Shown here one piece after another: positions 8,023 through 17,215 of a stretch of 42,260 bases of DNA (its first letter is position 1; every line of letters starts with the position of its first letter). A program made the position numbers and the translations under genes. The stretch lies in assembly GCA_013298805.1 (NCBI GenBank), contig JAAFIU010000011.1, positions 1-42,260 on the forward strand, in the 5' to 3' direction. The notes beneath the pieces were generated by a model that saw only the letters and a program-made list of their open reading frames with translations, made no database searches and was not told the DNA's origin. This DNA comes from Cytophagales bacterium (lineage in GTDB: Bacteria > Bacteroidota > Bacteroidia > Cytophagales > Spirosomataceae).

Positions 8023-8679
8023 TTATTGATTTAACGAGTCTATTCTTTTTGTAATATGAAAGACGGTATCTAAATGCCATTTACAATCTTTCCGAAAGGA
8101 AGCAATTGAACGATTATTTAATTCATCCCTTAAAGCTCTTAGGGTAATATATCCTTCTGATTTCAACTGATTTATTATTGGATTCATAGTTTTTGCGAAA
8201 TCATCTGCCAACTTAAAATTCTGTTTAGATAAAACACTTTTACCATGTTTTCCTAAAATAACTCCTCTACTTTTGGCCACTTTTAAAGCCTCTTTGGTTC
8301 GTGTACTTATTTGCTCTCTTTCATGCTCAGCAAAAGCTGCCAACAAATGTAACATCAATCGGTTTGCGTGTGGGTTATCGACTGCAACAAATTCTACCTT
8401 ACTTTCCATAAGACTCGAAATAAAAGCTACATTTCTCCCTAAGCGATCCAATTTGGCAATTACTAAAACAGCTTTTTGTTTCAAACATTGTTTAAGTGCC
8501 TCTTGCAATTGTGGGCGGTTATTCTTTTTCCCACTTTCTATTTCGGTAAACTCACCAATTAATTCCCATTGCTTAAAATTGGCAAATTGTTGGACGGTTT
8601 CATTTTGGGCTTCCAAGCCTAAACCGCTTTTCCCTTGTCTGTCAGTTGAAACACGATAATATGCAATTGCTTTGTTCAT
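8023..8679 (-). CDS. Serine resolvase/invertase
   Basis: A 218-aa protein. The N-terminal catalytic domain starts AIAYYRVSTDRQ with the nucleophilic Ser11 and continues with LVIAKLDRLGRN (arginines of the active site) and LAAFAEHEREQIS, leading into the long E-helix. The last about 60 residues form an HTH region (GYITLRALRDELNNRSIAS). Known: small serine recombinases resolve plasmid multimers or cointegrates or invert DNA. The inverted-repeat site immediately upstream (8711-8748) is a candidate res/operator. Next to the partition module, dimer resolution is the simplest role. The 183 bp between 7840 and 8022 hold no gene, only one copy of the CTGATAWTCAATA motif (7884-7903). Confidence 0.9.
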   Translation of the reverse strand: MNKAIAYYRVSTDRQGKSGLGLEAQNETVQQFANFKQWELIGEFTEIESGKKNNRPQLQEALKQCLKQKAVLVIAKLDRLGRNVAFISSLMESKVEFVAVDNPHANRLMLHLLAAFAEHEREQISTRTKEALKVAKSRGVILGKHGKSVLSKQNFKLADDFAKTMNPIINQLKSEGYITLRALRDELNNRSIASFRKDCKWHLDTVFHITKRIDSLNQ

Positions 8680-8710
8680 TTTATGTTTAAAATTTCAATA
8701 AAGATACAAA

Positions 8711-8748
8711 TTTGTTCGGATATATATGGACGTATATAACCGAACAAA
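8711..8748. promoter_or_regulatory. Inverted repeat upstream of resolvase (candidate res site/operator)
   Basis: TTTGTTCGGATATATA and TATATAACCGAACAAA face each other around a six-base centre, with one mismatch in the arms. The site begins 31 bp upstream of the resolvase ATG on its promoter side. Resolvases commonly bind such symmetrical sites at their own promoter to recombine and autoregulate. Confidence 0.65.
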
Positions 8749-8806
8749 AGGAATAAATGAAATACTAAAATGCTTTTAAATCAATAAAAAAATAGTTTGA
8801 CTTAAA

Positions 8807-11800
8807 TTACGCTGCCTCCCGCATTCCCATTTGTGCTTTTTCATAAAAATGTTGAAAAGTTATATCCACTTTCTGAGAAAAAATCATTCTGTCATAAGCA
8901 GGTTCTGGTAATAATCCACCCAAGATTTGCTGAATTTCCCATTTGACTTTTTCTTGGGTAGATTTTTCTTTATGCCACTCTTGGACAAGAAGCGTATTCT
9001 TGGAATAATATAATTTTTCGAGCAAAGTTTTTGCCGCTAATTTGACACTTTTTTCTTCTGTTTTGGTCAGTTTTTCTTTCTTCAATAAATCAAAAAGCTC
9101 TTGTTCTTGCTCGGTCATTTCATTTTTTGCTGCCCTTTTCTCCTCTTCATTCATGGCTTGGGCTTGTCTCAATAATTCTTCGTAAGCTTGTTCTATTGAC
9201 AAACTACCCGCATTATAATCATCAATCACTTTCTGAAAATTGGCTAAAAAAGAACCTCTTGTTTTATTCTGAGCAATCATTAATTTCAACTTCTTTTCCA
9301 TGAGTTCACGGAGGTCGGCAAATTGAATATTTTTATGTTTTACTTCGGGAAATGCTGCCCTTAATTGTTCAAAATTTAACTTTCCTATATCAATTTGCTT
9401 AGAGTCTTCAATGAAATATTCAGCATTTGGCTCTGAGACTAAATCGCCTTTACCTACTACGCTCGTATCTAACAATTCATCAATTCGCTTCTTAGCACTT
9501 TCTATCTTTTCATCTGCATCTTTCGTTCTGTCCACAATGTCACGGAGGTATTGAAAAACATCTCTATTCTTTTTTATGACGGGTAAATCATAAATCTCTG
9601 GTTTGGCAGAATCATACAAAGTCACAATAGTATTTACATACAAAGCCAACTGTCTTTTATAGTCATCTTTGCTCAAAATGATATTGGCATAATCTTGGAA
9701 TAACTCTATTTCCTTGAATCCTCTTTCACCATAGTTCAAAATCATTTCAATGTCAATTTCTAAACTTTTGCAATAGGCTTTTGCTTCGGTAATTGCCTGT
9801 TCTAATAAACTTAATAATTCTTCAAATTCTTTGGCTGGATATTCACTGTCTTCTTGTCCCTGATTTCGGTCTTTTGTGCCTTCTGCGTAGTCGGCTAAGG
9901 CTTTTTTAAGGTTACGGAATACACCGAAATAGTCAATAATTAAACCGTTTTTCTTGCCTTCAATCACTCTATTTGCCCTTGCGATGGTCTGAATGAGGGT
10001 ATGATTTTGTAAAGGTTTATCCAAATATAAGGTTGAAACTGAAGGAGCATCAAAGCCAGTCATCCACATGGCAGTAACGAAAACAATACGATATGGATTA
10101 TTGGCATCTTTGAAAAAATCTTCAATATTTCGACCATCTCCGTCTGGGCAATCCATCAAATCACGGTGCGGTTTGATGTCTAATTTCGCTTTTCTGAAGG
10201 CTTCCTGCTCGTCTTTATCACTGCCCTCTTGACTAATTACGACCGCCATTTTTGTTTCTTCAATAAATTTAATGGCTCGTTGGTACCTCTTTTTTAGTTC
10301 TGAATTATTGGTAGAATTGACTTTTCTCCGCAAATCTTTGATTTCTTCTTTGGCAAAATGCTGTACATTTTCATACATTCTCACTGCGGTGAACTTGTCA
10401 ATACTAATCACCATTGCCTTCATCGGTCTGCGGTTTCCTTCGTCATCTTCAACGTCCAAACGATAGGGGAAATGTTGCACAATATGCTTGGCAATTTCAT
10501 TCAATCGATCGTCTCTCCGAACAAGCGTCATCAAAGTTGAATACTCTTTATCTAACTTCTGTTTTTGTTCTTCGCTCAGATTTTCGTCCTCCAAAATAGC
10601 CGCTGCTTCACCCACTAAATCGTCATTGATTTGCATGACGGTTGGGACACTTTTTTTGTAATAAAGTGGTACAGTTGCCCCATCTTCAATGCTTTGGGCA
10701 AAATTATATTCTGAAACATATTCGCCAAATTTATCTTTAGTTTGTTCGTTTTTTAGGAGTGGTGTACCCGTAAAAGCAATGAATTGAGCATTTGGTAAGG
10801 CAATTCGCATATTTTCTGCTAATCCTTTGTATTGCGTTCGGTGAGCTTCATCCACGATAACAATCCAGTTATTTCTGTCGGTTAGTTGTGGGTAGGTTTT
10901 GCCACTTTCGATGCCAAATTTAAAAATCATGGTGAACAAATAATCTCTGTTCCGCTGTAAATATTCCCTCAATTTTTCTTTATTCGCTGGACGATAAAAG
11001 TTTTCTTTTTTGGCATCGGGTTCTACGAAAGTACCCGTTTCGATGAAGTTTCTGTAAATCTGACTATCCAAATCTTTTCGGTCGGTAATTATCAAAAATG
11101 ACCAGTTGCCATTTACTTTTCGATGCACTTTTTTGGAAAAGAAAATCATCGAATAGGACTTTCCAGAACCTTGAGTATGCCAAAATACGCCTAATTTTCC
11201 TTGATTTTGGTCTTTATTTTCCAGAGCTTTTATAGCATTGTCCACACCTAAAAATTGGTGATTTTTGGCAATGATTTTAGTTTTTTCTTTGTGGTATAAG
11301 ACAAAATTCTCGAAATAATTGAGCAAATTTTTCTTCGTGCAAAGTCCTTCGCCAAAGAGTTTTAGGCTTAGTTTTTCGCCTGTTTGTTCACTTTCAAGTT
11401 CTATTTGTTCTTTACTGGGTTGGTCGTGGGTTATGGCGGTGTCTTGCAATTTGAGCCACGTAAAAAAATGGTCCCAAGGAGCATTGAAACTGCCTATACG
11501 GGTCTGAATTCCGTTTGAAATACAAACAAACAGATTGTACCAGAACAGTTGTGGAATATCTTGTTTATAATCGGATAGGTTTTTATCGTAGCCTGTTTTT
11601 ACTTTTTCTTTGGCGTTTTTCAATTCTATCATCACCAAGGGCAAACCGTTTACGTAAAGCAGTAAATCGGGACGGCGAGTGGATGGCCCAATATTCAGGT
11701 GCTCAATGCTGAGTTGTGATATTACCAAGAAATCATTTTGGGTTTCGTCTTCATAATCCAACACTCGCACAAAACCGTTTTCTTCTTTGCCCAATTCGTT

Positions 11801-12100
11801 TTTATAACTTACGGCAACTCCGTTTTTGATGAGTTCATAAATCACTTTATTGGCCCCAATGGGTTCGAGCGTGATACGGCTTTTGGTGAGTTCGGTGATG
11901 GCAAAATCAATGCAAGATTCGGGTAAATGGCTGTTCAATCTCAACAGAGCGGCTTTTAGCCTATCTTTCAATACAACTTCTTTTAGGTTTTTTCTGCCAA
12001 GCAATTGTTTTTCCCAAGCGTTGATGTGCTGGTAGCCTAATTGTTCAACAAAGAAATTGATGTCTGCATTTTCGATGTGTAACTCCTGTAGAAATGCCAT
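8807..12100 (-). CDS. hsdR: Type I restriction enzyme, R subunit
   Basis: A 1097-aa protein, normal for HsdR. The nuclease motif RRPDLLLYV...MIELKNAK gives D145, E159 and K161 of the PD-(D/E)xK site. The SF2 translocase follows: Walker A HTQGSGKS (308-315), DEAH (417-420), TGTP (444-447) and the later TGFDAPSVSTLY and QTIARANRVIEGK motifs. The C-terminal about 250 residues are helical and bind the methylase core. Known: it cleaves unmodified foreign DNA after ATP-driven translocation, in complex with HsdM and HsdS. It is the third gene of the minus-strand operon, 155 bp after hsdS. No frame damage is visible. Confidence 0.96.
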   Translation of the reverse strand: MAFLQELHIENADINFFVEQLGYQHINAWEKQLLGRKNLKEVVLKDRLKAALLRLNSHLPESCIDFAITELTKSRITLEPIGANKVIYELIKNGVAVSYKNELGKEENGFVRVLDYEDETQNDFLVISQLSIEHLNIGPSTRRPDLLLYVNGLPLVMIELKNAKEKVKTGYDKNLSDYKQDIPQLFWYNLFVCISNGIQTRIGSFNAPWDHFFTWLKLQDTAITHDQPSKEQIELESEQTGEKLSLKLFGEGLCTKKNLLNYFENFVLYHKEKTKIIAKNHQFLGVDNAIKALENKDQNQGKLGVFWHTQGSGKSYSMIFFSKKVHRKVNGNWSFLIITDRKDLDSQIYRNFIETGTFVEPDAKKENFYRPANKEKLREYLQRNRDYLFTMIFKFGIESGKTYPQLTDRNNWIVIVDEAHRTQYKGLAENMRIALPNAQFIAFTGTPLLKNEQTKDKFGEYVSEYNFAQSIEDGATVPLYYKKSVPTVMQINDDLVGEAAAILEDENLSEEQKQKLDKEYSTLMTLVRRDDRLNEIAKHIVQHFPYRLDVEDDEGNRRPMKAMVISIDKFTAVRMYENVQHFAKEEIKDLRRKVNSTNNSELKKRYQRAIKFIEETKMAVVISQEGSDKDEQEAFRKAKLDIKPHRDLMDCPDGDGRNIEDFFKDANNPYRIVFVTAMWMTGFDAPSVSTLYLDKPLQNHTLIQTIARANRVIEGKKNGLIIDYFGVFRNLKKALADYAEGTKDRNQGQEDSEYPAKEFEELLSLLEQAITEAKAYCKSLEIDIEMILNYGERGFKEIELFQDYANIILSKDDYKRQLALYVNTIVTLYDSAKPEIYDLPVIKKNRDVFQYLRDIVDRTKDADEKIESAKKRIDELLDTSVVGKGDLVSEPNAEYFIEDSKQIDIGKLNFEQLRAAFPEVKHKNIQFADLRELMEKKLKLMIAQNKTRGSFLANFQKVIDDYNAGSLSIEQAYEELLRQAQAMNEEEKRAAKNEMTEQEQELFDLLKKEKLTKTEEKSVKLAAKTLLEKLYYSKNTLLVQEWHKEKSTQEKVKWEIQQILGGLLPEPAYDRMIFSQKVDITFQHFYEKAQMGMREAA

Positions 12101-12210
12101 TTTTCAGCGGTTTTAGGTTGAGATTGATAGCGTTGATTAAATTTGAAATAAGGTTACAATTTACAGATTAATTTTAAAACTATTATGTGAAATTCAATAT
12201 TCATAGGTTT

Positions 12211-12243
12211 ACGGAAGTCGTCCTTTTGAAGGACGACTTCCGT
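12211..12243 (-). other. Perfect hairpin between hsdS and hsdR
   Basis: ACGGAAGTCGTCCTT, a three-base centre, then its exact reverse complement AAGGACGACTTCCGT. The 15-bp stem is far more GC-rich than its surroundings. On the transcribed strand it begins 13 bp after the hsdS stop, with the T-run before rather than after the stem, so it is not a classical terminator. It could protect or process the mRNA, lower hsdR expression, or be a dispersed palindromic repeat. Confidence 0.75.
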
Positions 12244-12255
12244 CTAAAAAATAAC

Positions 12256-13572
12256 CTAAACTACATCTTCCGCCGCCATTGATAAACGCTCCTCATTTTC
12301 ACCAATTTTATACACCTTATCCTCCAATAAACCCGCTACACTCAATTTTCCACTAATTAACCTCGGTAATAATAAATCTCTGGTTTGTTGTAGGAGTTGG
12401 TTTTTTTGTGATAAAATAAATATTTCATCAATCATTGTACCTACAATCTCGCTAAAATTTTGCAACAAATCAGAACTTGGAATAAGCAATTTTATATTCT
12501 CAATTTGTTCGCCGCTTATATTGGGTTGTGCTGCTCCCAACGCAAAATTGTTTATGCTACTTTTGAAATCATCTGTTTTTGAAAATTGATAAATGAAAGC
12601 TTGATTTGAAATAATATTTGACTTTTTGAAAAACTTACCAACTCGTTGATTTACATAATAAGCTTCATTTTGTTTATGAAACAGAGCAACCTTTCCAATT
12701 GTAGCACCCGTCATTGCAACAAGTAAGTCTCCATTGTCAATTTCAAATTTTTTAATTCTATCGTTCATTTCACCGCAATATCTATCACAATTTACAGTAT
12801 CGACTTCTAAATTATCAATATTCCTAATTTTAATAATTGGAAAACCGACATCTCCAAAATCTTCACTCTTAAATGCAAACCCAGATTTTATATTGTAAAG
12901 ACTACCAATTGTTCCATCCTCCCATCCCAAAGGCAAACCATCCACAAATTCCGTATTTTCATAATTTGGAAAGCGTAATCTTACAAACCATTCTTTATAA
13001 ATTTCCTCAGCCATTTCTTCCAATAGTTTGATGCGTTGCTTGTTGTTTTCAATCAATTCATCATACGCTGAGAGAATGAAAGCGATTATTTGTTGGATTG
13101 GGAGTGGTGGAGTAGGAATTGGCATATTATTTAAAATATCCTGATTCAAGTTTGAAATATTCGTGCCATTCCCATATTGTGATAAAACTCCTCTAAAAAG
13201 CGGACTTTTAAATAAATATAAATAAAATTCAGGACAAATATTCTCTAACTTCTTAAATCTCAACCGAATAGAAAAAGCTGAGTAAGTTACTTGTTTATCA
13301 ACTGGCAAATTCTTTATAAAAATTGACCTTCCAATAAGGTTTTTATTACCATTTGAACGAACAAAAACTATATCATTTTCCTTTAAAAAGCATTCTTTTG
13401 ACCAATTTGCTTCTGAATCTAATTCGCCCAATTCTTCGTAATCAGGGTACATTTTATCCTTAAAATCTGCCACATTTATTACTTTAATTCCAGTACCAAA
13501 GGAATCACTCGTGAAATTAACTCCATTTCTAAAATCAGCAATTTCTTCAAGGCGGATATAATTCCAATTCAT
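12256..13572 (-). CDS. hsdS: Type I restriction-modification specificity subunit
   Basis: A 438-aa protein with two target-recognition domains, each opening with the usual motif: MNWNYIRLEEIADFRNGVNF at the N-terminus and LPLGWEDGTIGSLYNIKSGF at about 214. Each ends in a helical spacer (PLPIQQIIAFILSAYDELIE, then LLQNFSEIVGTMIDEIF). Known: HsdS sets the bipartite DNA target for both methylation and cleavage. Its ATG overlaps the hsdM stop by four bases (13569-13572), showing translational coupling. The recognition sequence cannot be read from the protein by eye. Confidence 0.94.
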   Translation of the reverse strand: MNWNYIRLEEIADFRNGVNFTSDSFGTGIKVINVADFKDKMYPDYEELGELDSEANWSKECFLKENDIVFVRSNGNKNLIGRSIFIKNLPVDKQVTYSAFSIRLRFKKLENICPEFYLYLFKSPLFRGVLSQYGNGTNISNLNQDILNNMPIPTPPLPIQQIIAFILSAYDELIENNKQRIKLLEEMAEEIYKEWFVRLRFPNYENTEFVDGLPLGWEDGTIGSLYNIKSGFAFKSEDFGDVGFPIIKIRNIDNLEVDTVNCDRYCGEMNDRIKKFEIDNGDLLVAMTGATIGKVALFHKQNEAYYVNQRVGKFFKKSNIISNQAFIYQFSKTDDFKSSINNFALGAAQPNISGEQIENIKLLIPSSDLLQNFSEIVGTMIDEIFILSQKNQLLQQTRDLLLPRLISGKLSVAGLLEDKVYKIGENEERLSMAAEDVV

Positions 13573-15731
13573 ATTTCAAATTGCTTTAAAGTTTCAAAAA
13601 TAGAATTTTCTAAATTAGAAGCTTTCTCAGATAATTGTAAAAGCTTCATTCTATTAAAATTAAGATTATCCTTAAATTCATTTACAGTTAATATATCGCC
13701 TGTAACCTCAACGCCCACATATCTCCCAGCATTCAAGGAATAATCTTGTTCTTCGGCATATTCTTTTCGGTCTGCCAATTTACATAAACCCACAACATCA
13801 TTATATTTTGCTTCGGGGAAACGGCTTTGTAACCATGCAATATTAGTTTGCCAATACATCAAGTTTTCAAGGGCATTTTTCCATTTTTGGGTTAATTCTT
13901 CTAAAACTTTGGGAATATTTACCAGTTCAGAAGCAACCCAAAACTTATCACTTTTCAGTTTAAGATTTTTATCATAATCAAGCCAAATTTCACAGAGAGC
14001 CTCTTTTTGTAGTTTTAAAGCGTTATCCAATTCTTTCAATTCCTCAAGGTATTGGTTTAGTTGCTCACTGAAAAGATGTTGGTTTTGGTTAGAAATAGGC
14101 AAGATTTTAAACAATTCATTTTTAGGCAAATTGCGTATTTCCAACGTCATTTTCTCCAATTTTGGGAGTAAATTATCAATACCTTCTTTCAGTTCGGGAA
14201 ATAAATTTAGGTTGGTAACTTTTCGTTTAAGACTGGTAATTGTCTCGTATTCTTTCAAACTCGCCAAAGTGGTTTGGAGTTTATTTTGCAAATCTTCAAA
14301 AGTAGTGTTGATTTCGGGTTGGCACAAAAGGGCTTTTTCGATATAGCTATCCACCAATTCGGTAAAACGCTCATTATCACCCCTATACAACCGCACAATT
14401 GCCGTCAGGTTTTGGATATGTTCCTCTTTCCATTCCCGATGGGCTCGGTCAATTTGGTAATACGTATTGCGGGCATCTATAAAAAGAATCGTATCTTTTG
14501 TTCTTTTTTTAATCCCCTCAATCCTTTCATCTGACGAATCCAAGTTCTGACATTTATTCTTATCAAAAAACCACAAAGTAGCGGGCAAGGTAACGGTAAA
14601 AAACATATTGCTGGGCATTGAAACCATACAATCCACCATGCCCGTATCCACAATGCGTTTACGGATTTCATATTCAGAATTACCCGCATCCGAGGCAGAA
14701 TTTGGCATCACAAAGCCCGCCCGTCCTGTGTCTTTGAGGGAAGTAGCAAAGAGCGAAATCCAAAGATAATTGGCATCAGTGATGCTGTCGTCGGTGTTTT
14801 TGCCTTTATTTTTGGGTAAACCGTAGCGATAAAAACGTTCATCATCCTTCACGGTACTTTCCTTGACCGATTTGACATTGAAAGGCGGATTTGCCATCAC
14901 AAAATCAAACATTCCAAGACTTTTATACGGGTCAGATTGGTAAGAATTGGTTTCGGTAATTTCACCACGGATATTATTGACCATCAAATTCATTTTGGCA
15001 AGTCGAGCGGTTTGTCCTACAAATTCCTGCCCATGCACATAAATATCGCTGAGGTCGTGTTTAGATTCTTGAATAAACTTGGCACTCTGAACAAACATTC
15101 CACCCGAACCACAGGCAGGATCGTAGATTTTACCCGAATACGGTTCAATGACTTCTACAATAAACCGCACAACGGACGTAGGCGTAAAGAATTCGCCCCC
15201 TTTTTGTCCTTCGCTCATGGCAAATTTGCCGAGGAAATATTCATAAATTTTCCCAAAAATATCACCGCTCGCATCCTTCGGAATATCAGAAAATGTTTTG
15301 AGCAAATCGGGTAGAATATCATCCTTCTTTTTCTCGATTTCAAAATAGGCTTGTTGGGGCAGCACGTCCTTATATTTTTCGTCCAAATACTCTTCAATGC
15401 CTTCCATTGCCTTTTGGAGAGCTTTTGCCAATTTTTGGTCGCCAGGCAGATTCAGTAAATAGTCGTAACGAGCGTATTCAGGCAGGTAAAAACCACATTT
15501 AGTAAGCGCAATTTTATCAATAGTACGTTCCAAACGAGTGCCTTTTTGGGCTAAATATTCAGCCATAATTTCGGTTTCGTAATGGCTATATTTATTATCG
15601 GCAAAACGGAGAAAGATTAATCCCAAAACGGGTAGTGCATAATCGGAGGCTTTCAGACCACCGTAAGCTCGTAGCGAATTGGCAGAAGCCCAAAGATTGT
15701 CTTCTAATTCTTTTAATTGTTGATTGGTCAT
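13569..15731 (-). CDS. hsdM: Type I restriction-modification methylase subunit
   Basis: From ATG 15731 the product is 720 aa. The frame extends to a TTG at 15764, but that codon falls inside the -7 box. The N-terminal helical domain (QLKELEDNLWASANSLR) is followed by the N6-adenine methylase core: motif I DPACGSGG (204-211) and catalytic motif IV NPPF (281-284). Beyond about residue 450 a roughly 270-residue, largely helical extension makes it clearly longer than the 529-aa E. coli enzyme; such long forms occur in other type I families. It methylates host DNA with HsdS and heads the hsdM-hsdS-hsdR operon. Confidence 0.95.
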   Translation of the reverse strand: MTNQQLKELEDNLWASANSLRAYGGLKASDYALPVLGLIFLRFADNKYSHYETEIMAEYLAQKGTRLERTIDKIALTKCGFYLPEYARYDYLLNLPGDQKLAKALQKAMEGIEEYLDEKYKDVLPQQAYFEIEKKKDDILPDLLKTFSDIPKDASGDIFGKIYEYFLGKFAMSEGQKGGEFFTPTSVVRFIVEVIEPYSGKIYDPACGSGGMFVQSAKFIQESKHDLSDIYVHGQEFVGQTARLAKMNLMVNNIRGEITETNSYQSDPYKSLGMFDFVMANPPFNVKSVKESTVKDDERFYRYGLPKNKGKNTDDSITDANYLWISLFATSLKDTGRAGFVMPNSASDAGNSEYEIRKRIVDTGMVDCMVSMPSNMFFTVTLPATLWFFDKNKCQNLDSSDERIEGIKKRTKDTILFIDARNTYYQIDRAHREWKEEHIQNLTAIVRLYRGDNERFTELVDSYIEKALLCQPEINTTFEDLQNKLQTTLASLKEYETITSLKRKVTNLNLFPELKEGIDNLLPKLEKMTLEIRNLPKNELFKILPISNQNQHLFSEQLNQYLEELKELDNALKLQKEALCEIWLDYDKNLKLKSDKFWVASELVNIPKVLEELTQKWKNALENLMYWQTNIAWLQSRFPEAKYNDVVGLCKLADRKEYAEEQDYSLNAGRYVGVEVTGDILTVNEFKDNLNFNRMKLLQLSEKASNLENSIFETLKQFEI

Positions 15732-15761
15732 TAGGTAAATAACAGGGTTTGTAATATCCTG

Positions 15762-15769
15762 CAAAGGTA
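15762..15769 (-). promoter_or_regulatory. -7 box of the hsd operon promoter
   Basis: On the minus strand TACCTTTG fits TAnnTTTG exactly and lies 30 bp upstream of the hsdM ATG at 15731. It excludes the longer TTG start. No good -33 element is visible. Confidence 0.6.
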
Positions 15770-15864
15770 AGGACGAAAAATGGTTTTAAAATAATGGGAT
15801 TAGAAAGCCTCAAAACAAACTCAATTGCCCCAAAATTTTAGTAGTCGCTTTCAAATAAGGCTTC

Positions 15865-16115
15865 CGTTTTTCAATAAGCAAACTTTTGATGATATACCCC
15901 TGGTGCTTCCATCACAAATCGAAGTGGGACTCCTGAACAACTATATTTTTTCACCCACATTAATAAAGTACAAAAAACAGATTCAGTATTTTTAAATACT
16001 TTATGAGCAACTAAATTAATCGCTAAGTCATTGGTCAATCTATCAAAAGTAACAACCAGCTCATTTGAGCAACATCAACTCCTAAAACTTGTTTCAAAAC
16101 TATTTCCATTTCTGC
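15865..16115 (-). pseudogene. IS110-family transposase, N-terminal remnant
   Basis: The minus strand encodes QVLGVDVAQ, then, after one lost base, NELVVTFDRLTNDLAINLVA and LRFVMEAPGVYHQKFAY followed by a stop. GVDV near the N-terminus and VMEATGVYH-like sequence are typical of the DEDD/RuvC-like domain of IS110 transposases. The rest of the protein, including the C-terminal serine domain, is absent. At least one frameshift and a stop show it is dead. Confidence 0.7.
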
Positions 16116-16164
16116 TAAAATTAAAAAATTACGAGGGTATAATTGAATTATCTTTCTTCGTTTT

Positions 16165-16351
16165 GTCTCCTTTTTGGATATTCAAGATAATGGTGAAATA
16201 ACCATTTCGTTACATTCTGTTCAAACTCTAAAAGATAAAAAAGGATAAGGCTGTTTCTTATTATGAATATACCTCAAAGGGTTATTGGGAACCTCACAAG
16301 TCTCATCCTTTTCAATTACGACTACAAAATTTAACCTTTTTTAATATTTAG
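16165..16351 (+). pseudogene. Unrecognised C-terminal coding remnant
   Basis: Two overlapping frames read as one damaged gene tail: LDIQDNGEITISLHSVQTLK and then, after a one-base shift near 16246, SYYEYTSKGYWEPHKSHPFQ with about 15 more residues to TAG 16349-16351. The composition looks protein-like, but I do not recognise the family. It is joined directly to the resolvase remnant at about 16338. Confidence 0.35.
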
Positions 16352-16858
16352 CAAACATAGGAGAACCTCTATTTCTAAATCAAGACCTGAATATGAAAAG
16401 GTGAAGGAAATATTAAGAGCTGGGGATGAATTGGTGGTTTGGGACATTGACCGATTGGGTAGAACTACTCTTGAATGGATTATGCTGGTCGATGAGTTGA
16501 ACCAAAAAGGAGTTTTATTCAAAAGTCTTTCTCAGTCTTTGATTGATACTACCACCGAAACAGGAGAATTTGTCTTTAAATTATTTGCCCTATTGGCAGA
16601 GCATGAACGCAAAAGATTAATTCGTAGAACAAAAGCTGGGCAGGAAGCCGCAAGAGCGAGAGGAAGAATGGGAGAAGACCCAAGGGATTATCACCACGTT
16701 ATCAAGAAATTGCACAGATGGTAATAAGTGCCTACAAAGAACAAAGAAGTATTCGAGATATTATGAAGGCATTTTCAATTCCTTCAACTACGACAGTATA
16801 TAAAATCTTAACTGTTAATAATGTCCCGTTTCAAGTTTATAAGAAGCCGAATCTTTAA
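16341..16858 (+). pseudogene. Serine resolvase, N-terminally truncated and frameshifted
   Basis: The frame from about 16341 reads SRPEYEKVKEILRAGDELVV, WDIDRLGRTTLEW and LFALLAEHERKRLI, the second half of a resolvase catalytic domain. The first about 40 residues with the catalytic serine are missing; the upstream DNA is unrelated. At about 16671 one base is lost: the frame as read ends at 16724, while the next frame continues correctly with RRPKGLSPRYQEIAQMV and an HTH (RSIRDIMKAFSIPSTTTVYK) to TAA 16856-16858. Two independent lesions make this a pseudogene. It differs clearly from the intact resolvase at 8023-8679. Confidence 0.85.
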
Positions 16859-17019
16859 GCATCAACTAATTGAATAGCGACCACCGCTGTGGTTAGAAAC
16901 CGTATATTTTCGGCAAATTGTTATGAAAACCTCAAATAATAGAAGGTATAAAAGCCTTTGATGGCAAGGCTGATACAGATAACCAAATAAAAAATGATTT
17001 TAATCACTAAAATAATCAA

Positions 17020-17086
17020 ATGACGGATTTTACACTTTACTTGACGTTTTATGCTAAATTTTCTTTATTCTGTCCTATTACTTTTG
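17020..17086 (+). promoter_or_regulatory. Regulated promoter of the MFS-TonB receptor unit (AraC-type direct repeats)
   Basis: TGACG half-sites at 17021 and 17042 are 21 bp apart, within a 44-bp element (17020-17063) that matches 24043-24086 at 38 positions without gaps. A -7 box TACTTTTG lies at 17079-17086, 37 bp from the second half-site, exactly as in the other copy. Two turns of spacing suit an AraC-family activator. The rest of 16859-17215 is non-coding. Its leader has a 9-bp stem-loop (GATTCAAGT 17146-17154, ACTTGAATC 17162-17170). Confidence 0.65.
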
Positions 17087-17215
17087 TATAACAAAATATC
17101 AGTATAACACTATTATCAAATTTAATAGTATATGTAATGTCCCAAGATTCAAGTTATTATTACTTGAATCAAACTAATTTTATAAAAGACAACTAATAAA
17201 CAAGGGTATATACAA

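Noticed and set aside
14131-15397. Several 60-125-aa frames on both strands inside hsdM
   Set aside because: They overlap a full-length methylase with catalytic motifs in the right order.
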